A DNA stretch of 64,000 nucleotides from QWHO01 sp021404945. Its GTDB lineage: Bacteria; Vulcanimicrobiota; Xenobia; Xenobiales; QWHO01. Each line of letters starts with the position of its first letter. Position 1 is the stretch's first letter. Positions 50,563 to 58,533 of this stretch are shown here, in pieces. The stretch lies in contig CAUJEN010000032.1 in assembly GCA_963169765.1 (NCBI GenBank), forward strand, positions 42,030 to 106,029, given 5' to 3'. The position numbers and the translations under genes are program-made. Under the pieces are notes generated by a model, which was given only the letters and a program-made list of their open reading frames with translations, searched no databases and had not been told where the DNA came from.

Positions 50563-50633
50563 GCTCAGACGGCGAGGAAGCGCCAGCAAGGTCAGGAGCA
50601 GGGGCCCGAGCGAATATCATCCCCCGGAACTGA

Positions 50634-51260
50634 CTACTCCTTGCGAGCCATCTCCAGGGGGGTGCCCCACACCCTGGCTTTGAGCGGCAGGGTCTTGGGC
50701 TCGCTGGTCTCGCCCAGCGTCTCGGTGAGCTGATTGAGCATCGAGCCCATCGAAGTGGGGGTCTTCTGGTCCAGCAGCGTGGCCGGAGCGCGCTTGGCGA
50801 AGGTGCTCTGAGGGGCCAGCGGGGCCGGGCTGGCAGGCGGGGTCCAGGCGGCGTTGGGGCTGCTCATCCAGCTCAGGTCCAGCTCCTCCTCGCCACCCAG
50901 GAGGTCGGCCACGGCCGGCAAGGCAGGGGGCGGGGTGACCAGGCTCTGGAGGAATTCGGCCAGGCGCTGCCGGTTGAGGTGGAAAACCAGGCCCCACGTC
51001 AGGCCCCAGGTCAGCCCCATCGACACGAGCAGCACCGGCGAGTCGCCGCCCAGGCAGAACCAGGCCCAGGCTGCGTAAATCAGGCCAACGAGAATTCCAT
51101 ACACGACCATCACGGGAATCACCAGCGGCGGACGCGGGGCTGGAGCCGACCGGGCCGGAGCGGTGTAGCGCTGGGACATCTCCTGGCGCACCCGGGCCCG
51201 CTCGATAGCTTCTTCCAGGGCCAGCCGGTTGCGGTAGTATGTGTGCACGTTGATGGTCAT
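50634..51260 (-). CDS. Hypothetical two-pass membrane protein
   Basis: I do not recognise this 208-residue protein. A basic, helical N-terminus (about 1-40) is followed by two close hydrophobic segments (about 45-70 and 76-96), suggesting a hairpin in the membrane with both ends in the cytoplasm. The C-terminal half is Pro- and Ser-rich and likely unstructured, with a short acidic EEELDLSW stretch. It is divergent from the WD40 lipoprotein across 336 bases. Confidence 0.6.
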   Translation of the reverse strand: MTINVHTYYRNRLALEEAIERARVRQEMSQRYTAPARSAPAPRPPLVIPVMVVYGILVGLIYAAWAWFCLGGDSPVLLVSMGLTWGLTWGLVFHLNRQRLAEFLQSLVTPPPALPAVADLLGGEEELDLSWMSSPNAAWTPPASPAPLAPQSTFAKRAPATLLDQKTPTSMGSMLNQLTETLGETSEPKTLPLKARVWGTPLEMARKE

Positions 51261-51596
51261 GATTGCTCTGCGACCATCCTACCCAGACCGCCCTAAAAAA
51301 AACTGAACTAAATTGTAAACACACCCCGGGCCAGGGCAAGTTGCAGCCTCGCCCCGAACCCAGGCGAAAGTGCCTGCATGCGCGGGCCAAAACCCGTCCA
51401 CGCGTGGACCGTGCCTGCGGGCTTCGTCGCATGTGCCAGCTTTCTGGCATGTGAGGACGAAGTTTGGCCTGAAGCCATTATGGCAAGGCATTCTTAAAGA
51501 AAACTGAACATTTTCTTGCGAGCGCGGTCTGCCTGTCTTTCGGGGATACCCACCCATGAGGAGGAAGAGTTGGCCTCTCTCAGAATCCTCCGGCCC
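51261..51596. other. Intergenic region with palindrome GTCCACGCGTGGAC
   Basis: About 335 bases between divergent genes. It has a perfect 14-bp palindrome at 51396-51409, a small hairpin TGCCAG-CTTT-CTGGCA near 51434-51449, and two A-rich patches sharing AAAACTGAAC (about 51297 and 51500), the most likely promoter zones. No gene is visible. Confidence 0.5.
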
Positions 51597-52505
51597 ATGC
51601 GTAAGACATTCGTACTCCTCTGTCTTTTGATTCTCGCCGCAGGATGCGCCCAGGGCCCCAGCCTCAAAAAAGGGGCAGTAATTCTGGCTTCGGACGTCCT
51701 GGCCCTGCAATTTGCCCCCGACGGGCTGACCCTGGCCATGGGCTCGAACGACAAATCTCTGCGCCTCATCGACGCCGACAGCGGCGTGGAGCGCGCCAAC
51801 CTGACCGGCCACGAGAAGGGCGTCTGGGCTCTGGCCTACTCGCCCGACAACAAGATGCTGGCCTCGGCCGCCTCGGACGGCACTGTCCGCGTCTGGAACC
51901 CCGACCAGAAGCGCCTGCTGCAGGTGCTCAAGCCGGGCGGCTACTCGGTGGCCTTTCGTCCCGACTCCAAGCGGCTGGCAGTGGGATCGGACTACAAGAT
52001 TCGCATCTACAACACCGAGAACTGGACCCTTTTCAAGGAGTGGGCCGAGCCTGACGGCAACGTTTTCACGGTGGCCTTCTCCGAGGACGGCAAGAAGCTG
52101 GCCAGCGGCACCTCCAAGGGCTTGAAGGTCTGGGACGCCGACGCCGGCACCCAGATATCGGCTCACGCGGAGAACAATCAGTCGGTGAGGGCCATCTGCT
52201 TCCCCACCGAGGAGGATCTGGCGGCCTATTACCAGGGCTACGGCGTGGTCCTGCTGCGGGCCCGGGACGGCTCGGCCCGGGCCAGCCACCCGGAGAACGG
52301 TACGGTGGCCTTCTCGGGCAATGGCAAGCGGGCCATCGTGGCCAGCGCCAGCCTGTCCACCTTGCTCAAGGATACCGAGGCCTGGAAGGACCTGGGCTCG
52401 ATCAAGCTGCCTCTGGGCACGGTCAACGCCGTGACCGTGTCGAGCGACGGCAAACTGGCGGCGGTGGCGGGCATTCGCGACGTGACGGTGCTCAAGCTCC
52501 CCTGA
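51597..52505 (+). CDS. WD40-repeat lipoprotein
   Basis: A 302-residue lipoprotein. The signal peptide ends in LAAGC (lipobox) near residue 16. The mature part is WD40-type blades: LQFAPDGLTLAMGSNDKSLRLIDADSG, LAYSPDNKMLASAASDGTVRVWN, VAFSEDGKKLASGTSKGLKVWD and so on, with the S-x-D-x-x-L-A-x-G-x turn repeated. About six blades are visible, so it may dimerise or use a short propeller. ATG 51597 is chosen over the longer frame because it sets the signal peptide at the N-terminus. A clear intrinsic terminator follows. Confidence 0.85.
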   Translation: MRKTFVLLCLLILAAGCAQGPSLKKGAVILASDVLALQFAPDGLTLAMGSNDKSLRLIDADSGVERANLTGHEKGVWALAYSPDNKMLASAASDGTVRVWNPDQKRLLQVLKPGGYSVAFRPDSKRLAVGSDYKIRIYNTENWTLFKEWAEPDGNVFTVAFSEDGKKLASGTSKGLKVWDADAGTQISAHAENNQSVRAICFPTEEDLAAYYQGYGVVLLRARDGSARASHPENGTVAFSGNGKRAIVASASLSTLLKDTEAWKDLGSIKLPLGTVNAVTVSSDGKLAAVAGIRDVTVLKLP

Positions 52506-52527
52506 TCGGTTCGTTCGCGTCCCCTGA

Positions 52528-52553
52528 GGGAGCCCAACCGGGGCTCCCTTTTT
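52528..52553 (+). terminator. Intrinsic terminator after WD40 lipoprotein
   Basis: GGGAGCCC (52528-52535) pairs with GGGCTCCC (52541-52548) around a five-base loop and is followed by TTTTT. This is a textbook rho-independent terminator and the clearest one in the window. Confidence 0.9.
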
Positions 52554-52593
52554 GTTGCAGGGCGGCGCGCGCGGGGTGGAGAAAATCCCACCG

Positions 52594-54063
52594 ATGCAGA
52601 CTGTCGGTGCTCTGTCGAGCCTCCCGGTCGTTCGCGATTTCCGGCTCAGCGGCCCGGTCGCGGCTGGCGCCTCAGCCGCCGCGCTGCCGCAGGACCAGGT
52701 CAAGCTAGGGTCTCGAAGTGCCCGGCTCGAGCCCACGGCGCTGCCTCTGGTCCAGGCCACTGCTGGAGCAGCTCCCGCCCCGCTTGCGGTCGAGTCGAGT
52801 CCGCAACTGCTGGTCGACCTGGACGGTCAACTCGGGCAACCGAACCTGTCCTCCGAAGCCCGGACCGCCACGCCGGCCGGCTCCAACCCCGCCGTGCTGA
52901 CCCAGTTCGACCCGCAGTCCGGCAACCAGGTCCGCATCGACCAGCAGGCCTTCCAGGATACCCTGGCGCTGGATCTGGGCGGCCCCGCCAGTGTGACCCT
53001 GCAGCATGTGGACGACCTGAGCGAGCTCAACGGACGCCTGCCCAGCCCGGCCGAGCTTTCCAAGCTCACCGCTGCCTTCTATGACTCCTCCCGGATCCCG
53101 TTCGAATACATCCAGGACGGATGCTATGCCCGCGCCCACCTGATGTGCGAGAGCCTGCGCCAGCAGGGCATCAACCACAGCAAGGTCTTCGTGTTCGGCT
53201 CACTGGGCGCCAAGAACGACGTTCAGCAAGCCAGATGGTGGTATCACGTGGCCCCCATGGTTTTCGTGCAAGATCCCGATTCTGGGGCGGTGGACGCCCG
53301 GGTGCTCGACCCGGCCTTGAGCCGCGAGCCGATGAGCGTGGCCGATTGGGTCCAGGCAGTCAATCGAGGGGACTCGGTGCGCCTCGACCTGACCCGGGCC
53401 TCCCAGTACACTCCCCGCGAGCGGAGCGGAATCCCGCTCAGCTTCGAGCAGAACCTGGGCCCGGCTCAGAACATTCTCAAGAACTACTCCAACGCGCTGA
53501 CCATGCTGGCCCCCGAGCGCCAGGGGCCGGTGCGGGGCGGCAACCTGGCCGAGGGCCAGTCGGACCTGTTCCCACAGGGGTTGCCCGAGCCTCCGCCAGA
53601 CATCATGGGGGAGTTGACCCGCCTGCTCATGGCGAGTGAGCCTGGCAGGCTACCGGTGATGCCGATGATGGCGATGGGGTTCGGGGGAATGATCGGGGGG
53701 ATGATGGGATTCGGAATGAACAGCCTGGTGAATGCCGGGTATCCGGGAGCCTTCAGGGCCTACGGGGGGGAGGCTCCCCCTCCACCCCCGTGGATGGTCC
53801 CGCCGAAACCAGGCGAGGATCCCATGCCGACCCACCAGCCTGCTTCGCAGGATAGCTTCGTGGGGCGCAAGGAGCGCGTCTCGCCCCTCACTCTGGAGGC
53901 GCCGAAGTGGATGGTCCCGCCGGAATCGGGCAAGGAGCACGTTTGGCCCGGCACAATAGAGTCGGCGCCCCCCGCCCCGGAAACAGAGCACGTTTGGCCG
54001 CCAGCCCGAGAACGCAAGGGGCTGGAGCACTTGTGGCCGGCCAGGGACCCGTTGAAGCCGTGA
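52594..54063 (+). CDS. Protein-glutaminase-like cysteine hydrolase with Trp-Pro-rich tail
   Basis: A 489-residue protein. Residues 1-55 are a low-complexity leader holding PQDQVKLGS (32-40). Residues about 155-270 resemble the protein-glutaminase fold: FEYIQDGCYARAHLM with candidate catalytic Cys177, WYHVAP with His218, and VLDPAL with Asp239. Such enzymes deamidate Gln in proteins, and some are toxins or effectors. Residues 330-490 are Pro/Gly/Met-rich, with three E-H-[VL]-W-P copies and two W-M-V-P-P copies near the end. No signal peptide is seen, so secretion would need another route. ATG 52594 lies shortly after the terminator of the previous gene; the stop overlaps the next start. Confidence 0.75.
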   Translation: MQTVGALSSLPVVRDFRLSGPVAAGASAAALPQDQVKLGSRSARLEPTALPLVQATAGAAPAPLAVESSPQLLVDLDGQLGQPNLSSEARTATPAGSNPAVLTQFDPQSGNQVRIDQQAFQDTLALDLGGPASVTLQHVDDLSELNGRLPSPAELSKLTAAFYDSSRIPFEYIQDGCYARAHLMCESLRQQGINHSKVFVFGSLGAKNDVQQARWWYHVAPMVFVQDPDSGAVDARVLDPALSREPMSVADWVQAVNRGDSVRLDLTRASQYTPRERSGIPLSFEQNLGPAQNILKNYSNALTMLAPERQGPVRGGNLAEGQSDLFPQGLPEPPPDIMGELTRLLMASEPGRLPVMPMMAMGFGGMIGGMMGFGMNSLVNAGYPGAFRAYGGEAPPPPPWMVPPKPGEDPMPTHQPASQDSFVGRKERVSPLTLEAPKWMVPPESGKEHVWPGTIESAPPAPETEHVWPPARERKGLEHLWPARDPLKP

Positions 54064-54278
54064 GTCGGGTCACGGTCAACTTCCTGGATGAGGTGCGCTC
54101 GGTGGAGGCGGCGGGCGAGCGGGTGGAGGTCACCTTCTGGACCCAGGCCGCCGTCTACTGGCTGGCCCCCGGTCCCATGCAGGGGGCGCTCGAGCAGGCT
54201 CGTCAGGCCAATCGCGCGGTGCAGGTGACCTTCGATGCGGCCACCTGCGAGATCGTGCGGGTCGCGCCTCAGGCGTAG
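54060..54278 (+). CDS. Small hypothetical protein overlapping the glutaminase-like gene
   Basis: A 72-residue protein starting at GTG 54060, whose GTGA overlaps the TGA of the preceding gene, a classic co-translation arrangement. The sequence is compact and balanced (VTVNFLDEVRSVEAAGERVEVTFW, then ALEQARQANRAVQVTFDA), with no low-complexity or signal region. I do not recognise it. Its coupling suggests a partner role, for example as a chaperone or immunity protein for the glutaminase-like enzyme, but nothing in the sequence proves that. Confidence 0.6.
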   Translation: MSRVTVNFLDEVRSVEAAGERVEVTFWTQAAVYWLAPGPMQGALEQARQANRAVQVTFDAATCEIVRVAPQA

Positions 54279-54396
54279 GCCGGCACGCGGGCAGTTGGTG
54301 GGGCAGGCGGGGGACGGAGCCCCACGGCGGGCGGCGGGGATCCCTACGCTGGGTGGTGGGGAAGGCCGGGGGGTCGCTCGTGCGGCGTTCAGGGAC

Positions 54397-54897
54397 TCAG
54401 CCTGGCTGCAGGGGGGACTGTCCGGCTGCTCCCCGCCAGGCACACAGGCGCTGCACCACGGCGGGGCCGCCGGTGAGGCCCTGCTCGAAGGCGATGACGC
54501 TGAGCTCGGGGAAGGCGTGCAACAACTCGTCTGGCCGCAGCAAGAAATCGGGATTGGTGGGCCGGCCGTAGACTTCCTGACCGCAGGCAAAGGTCTCATA
54601 AATCAGCACGCCGCGAGGAGCAAGCGAAGCGGCCAGCACGGGGAACAGGGGACGGTGCAGGTAATTAGTCACCACGATTGCGGCGAAGAGTCGACCGGGA
54701 AACGGCCAGGGATCGGCCTCCAGGTCGGCCTGCACGACCTCGGGCCAGGCTCGCTCGCGGTCGACCGCCACCACCTGGTAACCAGCAGCGAGCAGGTAGC
54801 GGGTGTGACGACCGCAGCCGGAGGCGAGGTCGAGGACGGGATGGGGGCCCTTCTCGATCAGGGGGGCCCAGCGCTCGACCCAGGGCGAGACCGTCAA
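54397..54897 (-). CDS. Class I SAM-dependent methyltransferase (small)
   Basis: A 166-residue Rossmann methyltransferase. Motif I is VLDLASGCGRHTRYLLAAGY (about residues 21-40), the acidic residue of motif II is in VVAVDR, and motif IV is AAIVVTNYLHRPLF. It is short, so it has little besides the core. Substrate unknown. It overlaps the preceding hypothetical gene by four bases, so the two form an operon. Confidence 0.8.
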   Translation of the reverse strand: MTVSPWVERWAPLIEKGPHPVLDLASGCGRHTRYLLAAGYQVVAVDRERAWPEVVQADLEADPWPFPGRLFAAIVVTNYLHRPLFPVLAASLAPRGVLIYETFACGQEVYGRPTNPDFLLRPDELLHAFPELSVIAFEQGLTGGPAVVQRLCAWRGAAGQSPLQPG

Positions 54898-55265
54898 CGA
54901 GGGCGCTTGCCGGAGTTGCCCAGCACGTTGCCGCGCAGGTCCATGCTGATGCGCTGGCTGAACTCGGGAGTGAGCGTGTCCAAGAGGACATCCCCATCGC
55001 GGCGAATGAAGGCAAGACGCTGCAGGGGGCGCTGACCATCCGGGCCTCCCAGCTCGAAGATCCAGACCACGCTGTCGGGCTTGCTCACGAACTGCCAGCC
55101 GTGCTCGCGGGCAAACTCCTGCCCCTGAGAGTAAGACTGCACCTGGGTGCGCACGTCGCGCACCAGGTCTTGCTCGGACAGGCCGCTCTCCACCAGGGAC
55201 GCGAGCAGGCTGGCGTCCACCTGAGAAGACGCGTTTGGCAGGGTGCGGGTTGGGGCGATGGGCAT
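54894..55265 (-). CDS. Hypothetical protein
   Basis: A 123-residue protein that I do not recognise. It has no membrane segment or signal peptide and appears to be a small alpha/beta domain (VVWIFELGGPDGQRPLQRLAFIRRDGDVLLDTL). ATG 55265 is the start; the open frame above it is a shadow of the Kup gene. Its stop overlaps the methyltransferase start, so they are co-translated. Confidence 0.55.
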   Translation of the reverse strand: MPIAPTRTLPNASSQVDASLLASLVESGLSEQDLVRDVRTQVQSYSQGQEFAREHGWQFVSKPDSVVWIFELGGPDGQRPLQRLAFIRRDGDVLLDTLTPEFSQRISMDLRGNVLGNSGKRPR

Positions 55266-55457
55266 GACGGGTGAGAGCACGGTCGCAGGGTAACCGGTCC
55301 GGGCGGCGAGCGGGTTAGCAATCTGTTGCCAGATCGTGGCCAGCGACTCTGAGAACGCGCGACACGCGCGAAAAGCAGCCCGCGGCTGGGACTCTTGACA
55401 CTTCCTTGATGCCCGGGGCGAGCGCCTTGCCCCGCCCTTGAGGCCCCGGGGGCTACT

Positions 55458-57401
55458 GTGACGCGAAGCACCGTGAGCGATATCGTCCTCCAGGTCCCTC
55501 CACAGGAGCAGGAAGCTCCGCCCGTCAAAAAGCCCTCCCGCATGATGGTGCTGGCCCTGGGAGCGCTGGGCGTGGTCTACGGCGACATCGGCACCAGCCC
55601 GCTCTACGCGGTGCGCGAGTCGTTCGCTCCCCATCACGGGATTGCCGTCAGCCCGGAAAACGTTCTCGGCGTGCTCTGCCTGATCAGCTGGTCGCTTATC
55701 CTGGTGATTTGCGTCAAGTACCTGGTCTTCGTGGTGCGCGCCGATCACTTCGGCGAGGGCGGCATCATGGCGCTGGGGGCCCTGGTGGGCCGCTCGCGCG
55801 CGCGCCGGTCGCGGTTTTATCCGGTTCTCGTGTTGTTGGGGCTGTTTGGCACCGCGCTGCTCTACGGAGACGGGATGATCACCCCTTCCATCTCGGTGCT
55901 CAGCGCGGTGGAAGGGCTGAGCGTGGCCACCCCGCTCTTTGATCCCTACATCCTCCCCATTACCGTGGCCATCCTGACGGGGCTGTTCTGGGTTCAGTCA
56001 GGCGGCACAGAGAAGGTAGCCCGGGTCTTCGGGCCCATCACCTTGCTCTGGTTTTTCATGTTGGCCGCCTTCGGGCTCTACCACATCGCCCAGGAGCCGG
56101 GCGTGCTGGCCTGCCTGCTGCCCCACCACGGGCTGGAGCTCTTCCTGCGCAACGGCTGGGCGGCCTTCCTGGCGCTGGGCTCGGTGTTCCTGGTGGTGAC
56201 CGGGGGGGAGGCCCTGTATGCCGATATGGGACACTTTGGACGCAGTCCCATTCGGCTGGCCTGGTTCACACTGGTCTTCCCGGCCCTGTTGATCAACTAC
56301 CTGGGGCAGGGCGCGCTGCTGATGCGCGACCCCGCCGCGGTCAGCCACCCCTTCTACAAGATGGTTCCCAGCCCCGAGTTGCTCATTCCGGCCGTGATCC
56401 TGGCCACGGCGGCCACCGTGATCGCCTCCCAGGCGCTCATCTCGGGCGCCTTCTCACTGACTCTGCAGGCCATGCAGCTGGGTTACCTGCCGCGCATGAA
56501 GGTGGAGTATACCTCCCCCCACCAGAAGGGCCAGATCTACGTGCCCCTGGTCAACTGGGGGCTCATGCTGGCCTGTATCGCCCTGGTGCTGGGATTCCGC
56601 TCCTCGAGCAGCCTGGCGGCGGCCTACGGCATCGCCGTCACGGCCACCATGGTGATCACGACCGTGCTGTTCTATACCTTGCTGCGCTCGGCCTGGGGCT
56701 GGAGCACAGGGCGGGCGGCTTCCCTGTGCGCCGTCTTCCTGGTGGTGGAGCTGGCCTTTCTCGCCGCCAACGTGCTGAAGATCGCCCATGGGGGCTGGTT
56801 CCCGCTGGTGGTGGGGGCGGCCGTCTACCTGGTCATGGCGACCTGGAAGGCGGGCCGGTTGGCCCTCTCCAGGGCGCTCATCGCGCGCACGATGCCGCTG
56901 GATGTCTTGCTCGAGCAGCTCAAGAGCAAAGCCCCGGTGCGAGTTCCAGGTCTGGCGGTCTATATGTACGGCAATCCTCGGGGCACTCCCCCCGCCCTCT
57001 TGAGCAACCTGCGCCACAACAAGGTCTTGCACGAGACCGTGCTGATCGTGGCGGTGGAGACGCTGGACCAACCCTACGTGCCCTCCGAGGAACGGGCCGA
57101 GGTGACCGCCCGGGGCCAGCACTTTTTCCGCATCGCGCTGCGTTTCGGCTATATGGAGTCGCCGGATGTGCCGGAGGCGCTGAGCCAGGCGCGCCTGGAC
57201 GGGAGACCGATCAACCTGAGCAAGGCCAGCTTCTTCCTGGGACGCGAGACGGTGAGGGCCCGTCCCTGGCTCAAGAGCGGCATGGCCCACTGGCGAGAGA
57301 AGATGTTCTGCATCCTGTCGCGCAACGCGCAGGACGCCACCGCCTTCTACCGCATCCCACCCGACAAAGTGGTGGAGCTGGGGACCCAGGTGGAAATCTA
57401 A
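55458..57401 (+). CDS. kup: Kup-family potassium transporter
   Basis: A 647-residue inner-membrane K+ uptake protein. The N-terminal signature is GALGVVYGDIGTSPLYAVRESF at about residues 34-55. Twelve hydrophobic segments follow to about residue 460, with the conserved YGDGMITPSISVLSAVEGL block near 135-155. The cytoplasmic C-terminus (about 475-647) includes VAVYMYGNPRGTPPAL-like and LHETVLIVAVE blocks. Length is typical. GTG 55458 has a GGGGG seven bases before it; GTG 55473 is an alternative. Confidence 0.95.
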   Translation: MTRSTVSDIVLQVPPQEQEAPPVKKPSRMMVLALGALGVVYGDIGTSPLYAVRESFAPHHGIAVSPENVLGVLCLISWSLILVICVKYLVFVVRADHFGEGGIMALGALVGRSRARRSRFYPVLVLLGLFGTALLYGDGMITPSISVLSAVEGLSVATPLFDPYILPITVAILTGLFWVQSGGTEKVARVFGPITLLWFFMLAAFGLYHIAQEPGVLACLLPHHGLELFLRNGWAAFLALGSVFLVVTGGEALYADMGHFGRSPIRLAWFTLVFPALLINYLGQGALLMRDPAAVSHPFYKMVPSPELLIPAVILATAATVIASQALISGAFSLTLQAMQLGYLPRMKVEYTSPHQKGQIYVPLVNWGLMLACIALVLGFRSSSSLAAAYGIAVTATMVITTVLFYTLLRSAWGWSTGRAASLCAVFLVVELAFLAANVLKIAHGGWFPLVVGAAVYLVMATWKAGRLALSRALIARTMPLDVLLEQLKSKAPVRVPGLAVYMYGNPRGTPPALLSNLRHNKVLHETVLIVAVETLDQPYVPSEERAEVTARGQHFFRIALRFGYMESPDVPEALSQARLDGRPINLSKASFFLGRETVRARPWLKSGMAHWREKMFCILSRNAQDATAFYRIPPDKVVELGTQVEI

Positions 57402-57434
57402 CCTGCCTGTTCCTGCGCGTACCGTGCGAGCACA

Positions 57435-57809
57435 TTAGTCACGACCGTGCCGACGGCGGATGGTCTCCTCCATCAGCTCGTCGAGCTCGGCCGGGGTGAT
57501 GCCCAGCCGGGTGGCCATGGTGCCCAGGTAAAGCGCTTCCTCGTCGGGGATGTCCAGGTCGGAGTAAGCCACCGCCAGCAAGAGGCGCATCGCGTTCATG
57601 CGGCTGGGTTTGTCGGGGACGTAACGCTCGAGCTGGGCCATGTCGGTCTGGCTCTGAAAGCGGGCCTTCAGCCCTTCGATCTCGCTCGCAGAGAGGCCCA
57701 GACGCGCCAGGATCAAGCCCACCAGGGCCTCCTCATCGGGCGACCAGCGCCCATCGGCCCAGGAGATCTGGATCAGAGACTTGACGATCTCGATCTCGCG
57801 CTCTTCCAC
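57435..57809 (-). CDS. TerB-like (tellurite resistance fold) protein
   Basis: A 124-residue helical protein. It shows the duplicated TerB/co-chaperone pattern: ISWADGRWSPDEEALVGLILARLGLS and, in the second half, LLLAVAYSDLDIPDEEALYLGTMATRLGIT, each with an A-x-x-D-G/D acidic loop. TerB domains may bind metals or membranes; the biochemical role is unsettled. GTG 57809 is the start. It is the last gene of a leftward cluster with a methyltransferase and two carotenoid-type desaturases; only 22 bases separate it from the methyltransferase stop. Confidence 0.82.
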   Translation of the reverse strand: MEEREIEIVKSLIQISWADGRWSPDEEALVGLILARLGLSASEIEGLKARFQSQTDMAQLERYVPDKPSRMNAMRLLLAVAYSDLDIPDEEALYLGTMATRLGITPAELDELMEETIRRRHGRD

Positions 57810-57831
57810 CCTGGGGCCTTCCGCCTCCAGG

Positions 57832-58533
57832 TCAGCACTTCCTGGCCAGCACCAGGATGCAGTCCAGCACGGAGTGCTCTTGCACCTGAAAGCCGCGCTC
57901 GCGCAGTAGCTGATAGAACCAGCAGCGCGAGCTGGCCAGGTAGTACATGATGAACTGAGGCTTGAGCAGGAGGTTGCGCACGCGCATGACCAGGTCGAAG
58001 AGAAAGCAGGCGGCCAGGTAGGCTAGATTTCGGATGCCGGTGCGGGGCAGCACGAAAAAGACGAAGCTGCCCCCCGGGCGCAGGGCCCGATCCACCACGT
58101 CCACCAGGGCCGGCAGGTCTTCGGGCAAGATGTGGCCCAGCGCCCCGAAAAACGTGACCAGGTCGAACTCGCTCTCATAGCGGGCGTCCAGGGCGTCTCC
58201 CTGGACCAGCTCGGCATCGGGGCAGGCCCGCCGGGCCTGCTCGAGCATGCCGCGGGAGAAGTCCACCCCCACCAGTCGCTGGCAGCCCAACTCGCGCAGG
58301 AGGCCCAGGCCGGCCCCGGTGCCGCAGCACAGGTCCAGGCCGCTCTGGCCGCGAGGCAAGAGCTCGTGGGCCGCCTCGAGCAAGGAGGCAGGCGTGCAAA
58401 AGGGGGTCTTCTCGAACTTGGGAGCCAGCAGGTCATAGCCGTGCTCGGTCGAGCTCAGGGCCTGCCGGAGCAGCTCGAGAAGAGAAGGCCCGTCAGGGTG
58501 AAACAAGCTCGCGCGCGCTCTGGCGGACGCCAT
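57832..58533 (-). CDS. Class I SAM-dependent methyltransferase
   Basis: A 233-residue methyltransferase. Motif I is GLDLCCGTGAGLGLLRELG (about 65-83), the acidic residue is in LVGVDFS, and FDLVTFFGALGHI is the motif IV region. Residues about 165-205 are unusually hydrophobic (NLAYLAACFLFDLVMRV, FIMYYLA), which suggests membrane association or a lipid-like substrate. It overlaps the end of the second desaturase gene by about 40 bases, so a carotenoid or derived product is a reasonable target. TTG 58506 is an alternative start that would remove most of the overlap. Confidence 0.83.
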   Translation of the reverse strand: MASARARASLFHPDGPSLLELLRQALSSTEHGYDLLAPKFEKTPFCTPASLLEAAHELLPRGQSGLDLCCGTGAGLGLLRELGCQRLVGVDFSRGMLEQARRACPDAELVQGDALDARYESEFDLVTFFGALGHILPEDLPALVDVVDRALRPGGSFVFFVLPRTGIRNLAYLAACFLFDLVMRVRNLLLKPQFIMYYLASSRCWFYQLLRERGFQVQEHSVLDCILVLARKC

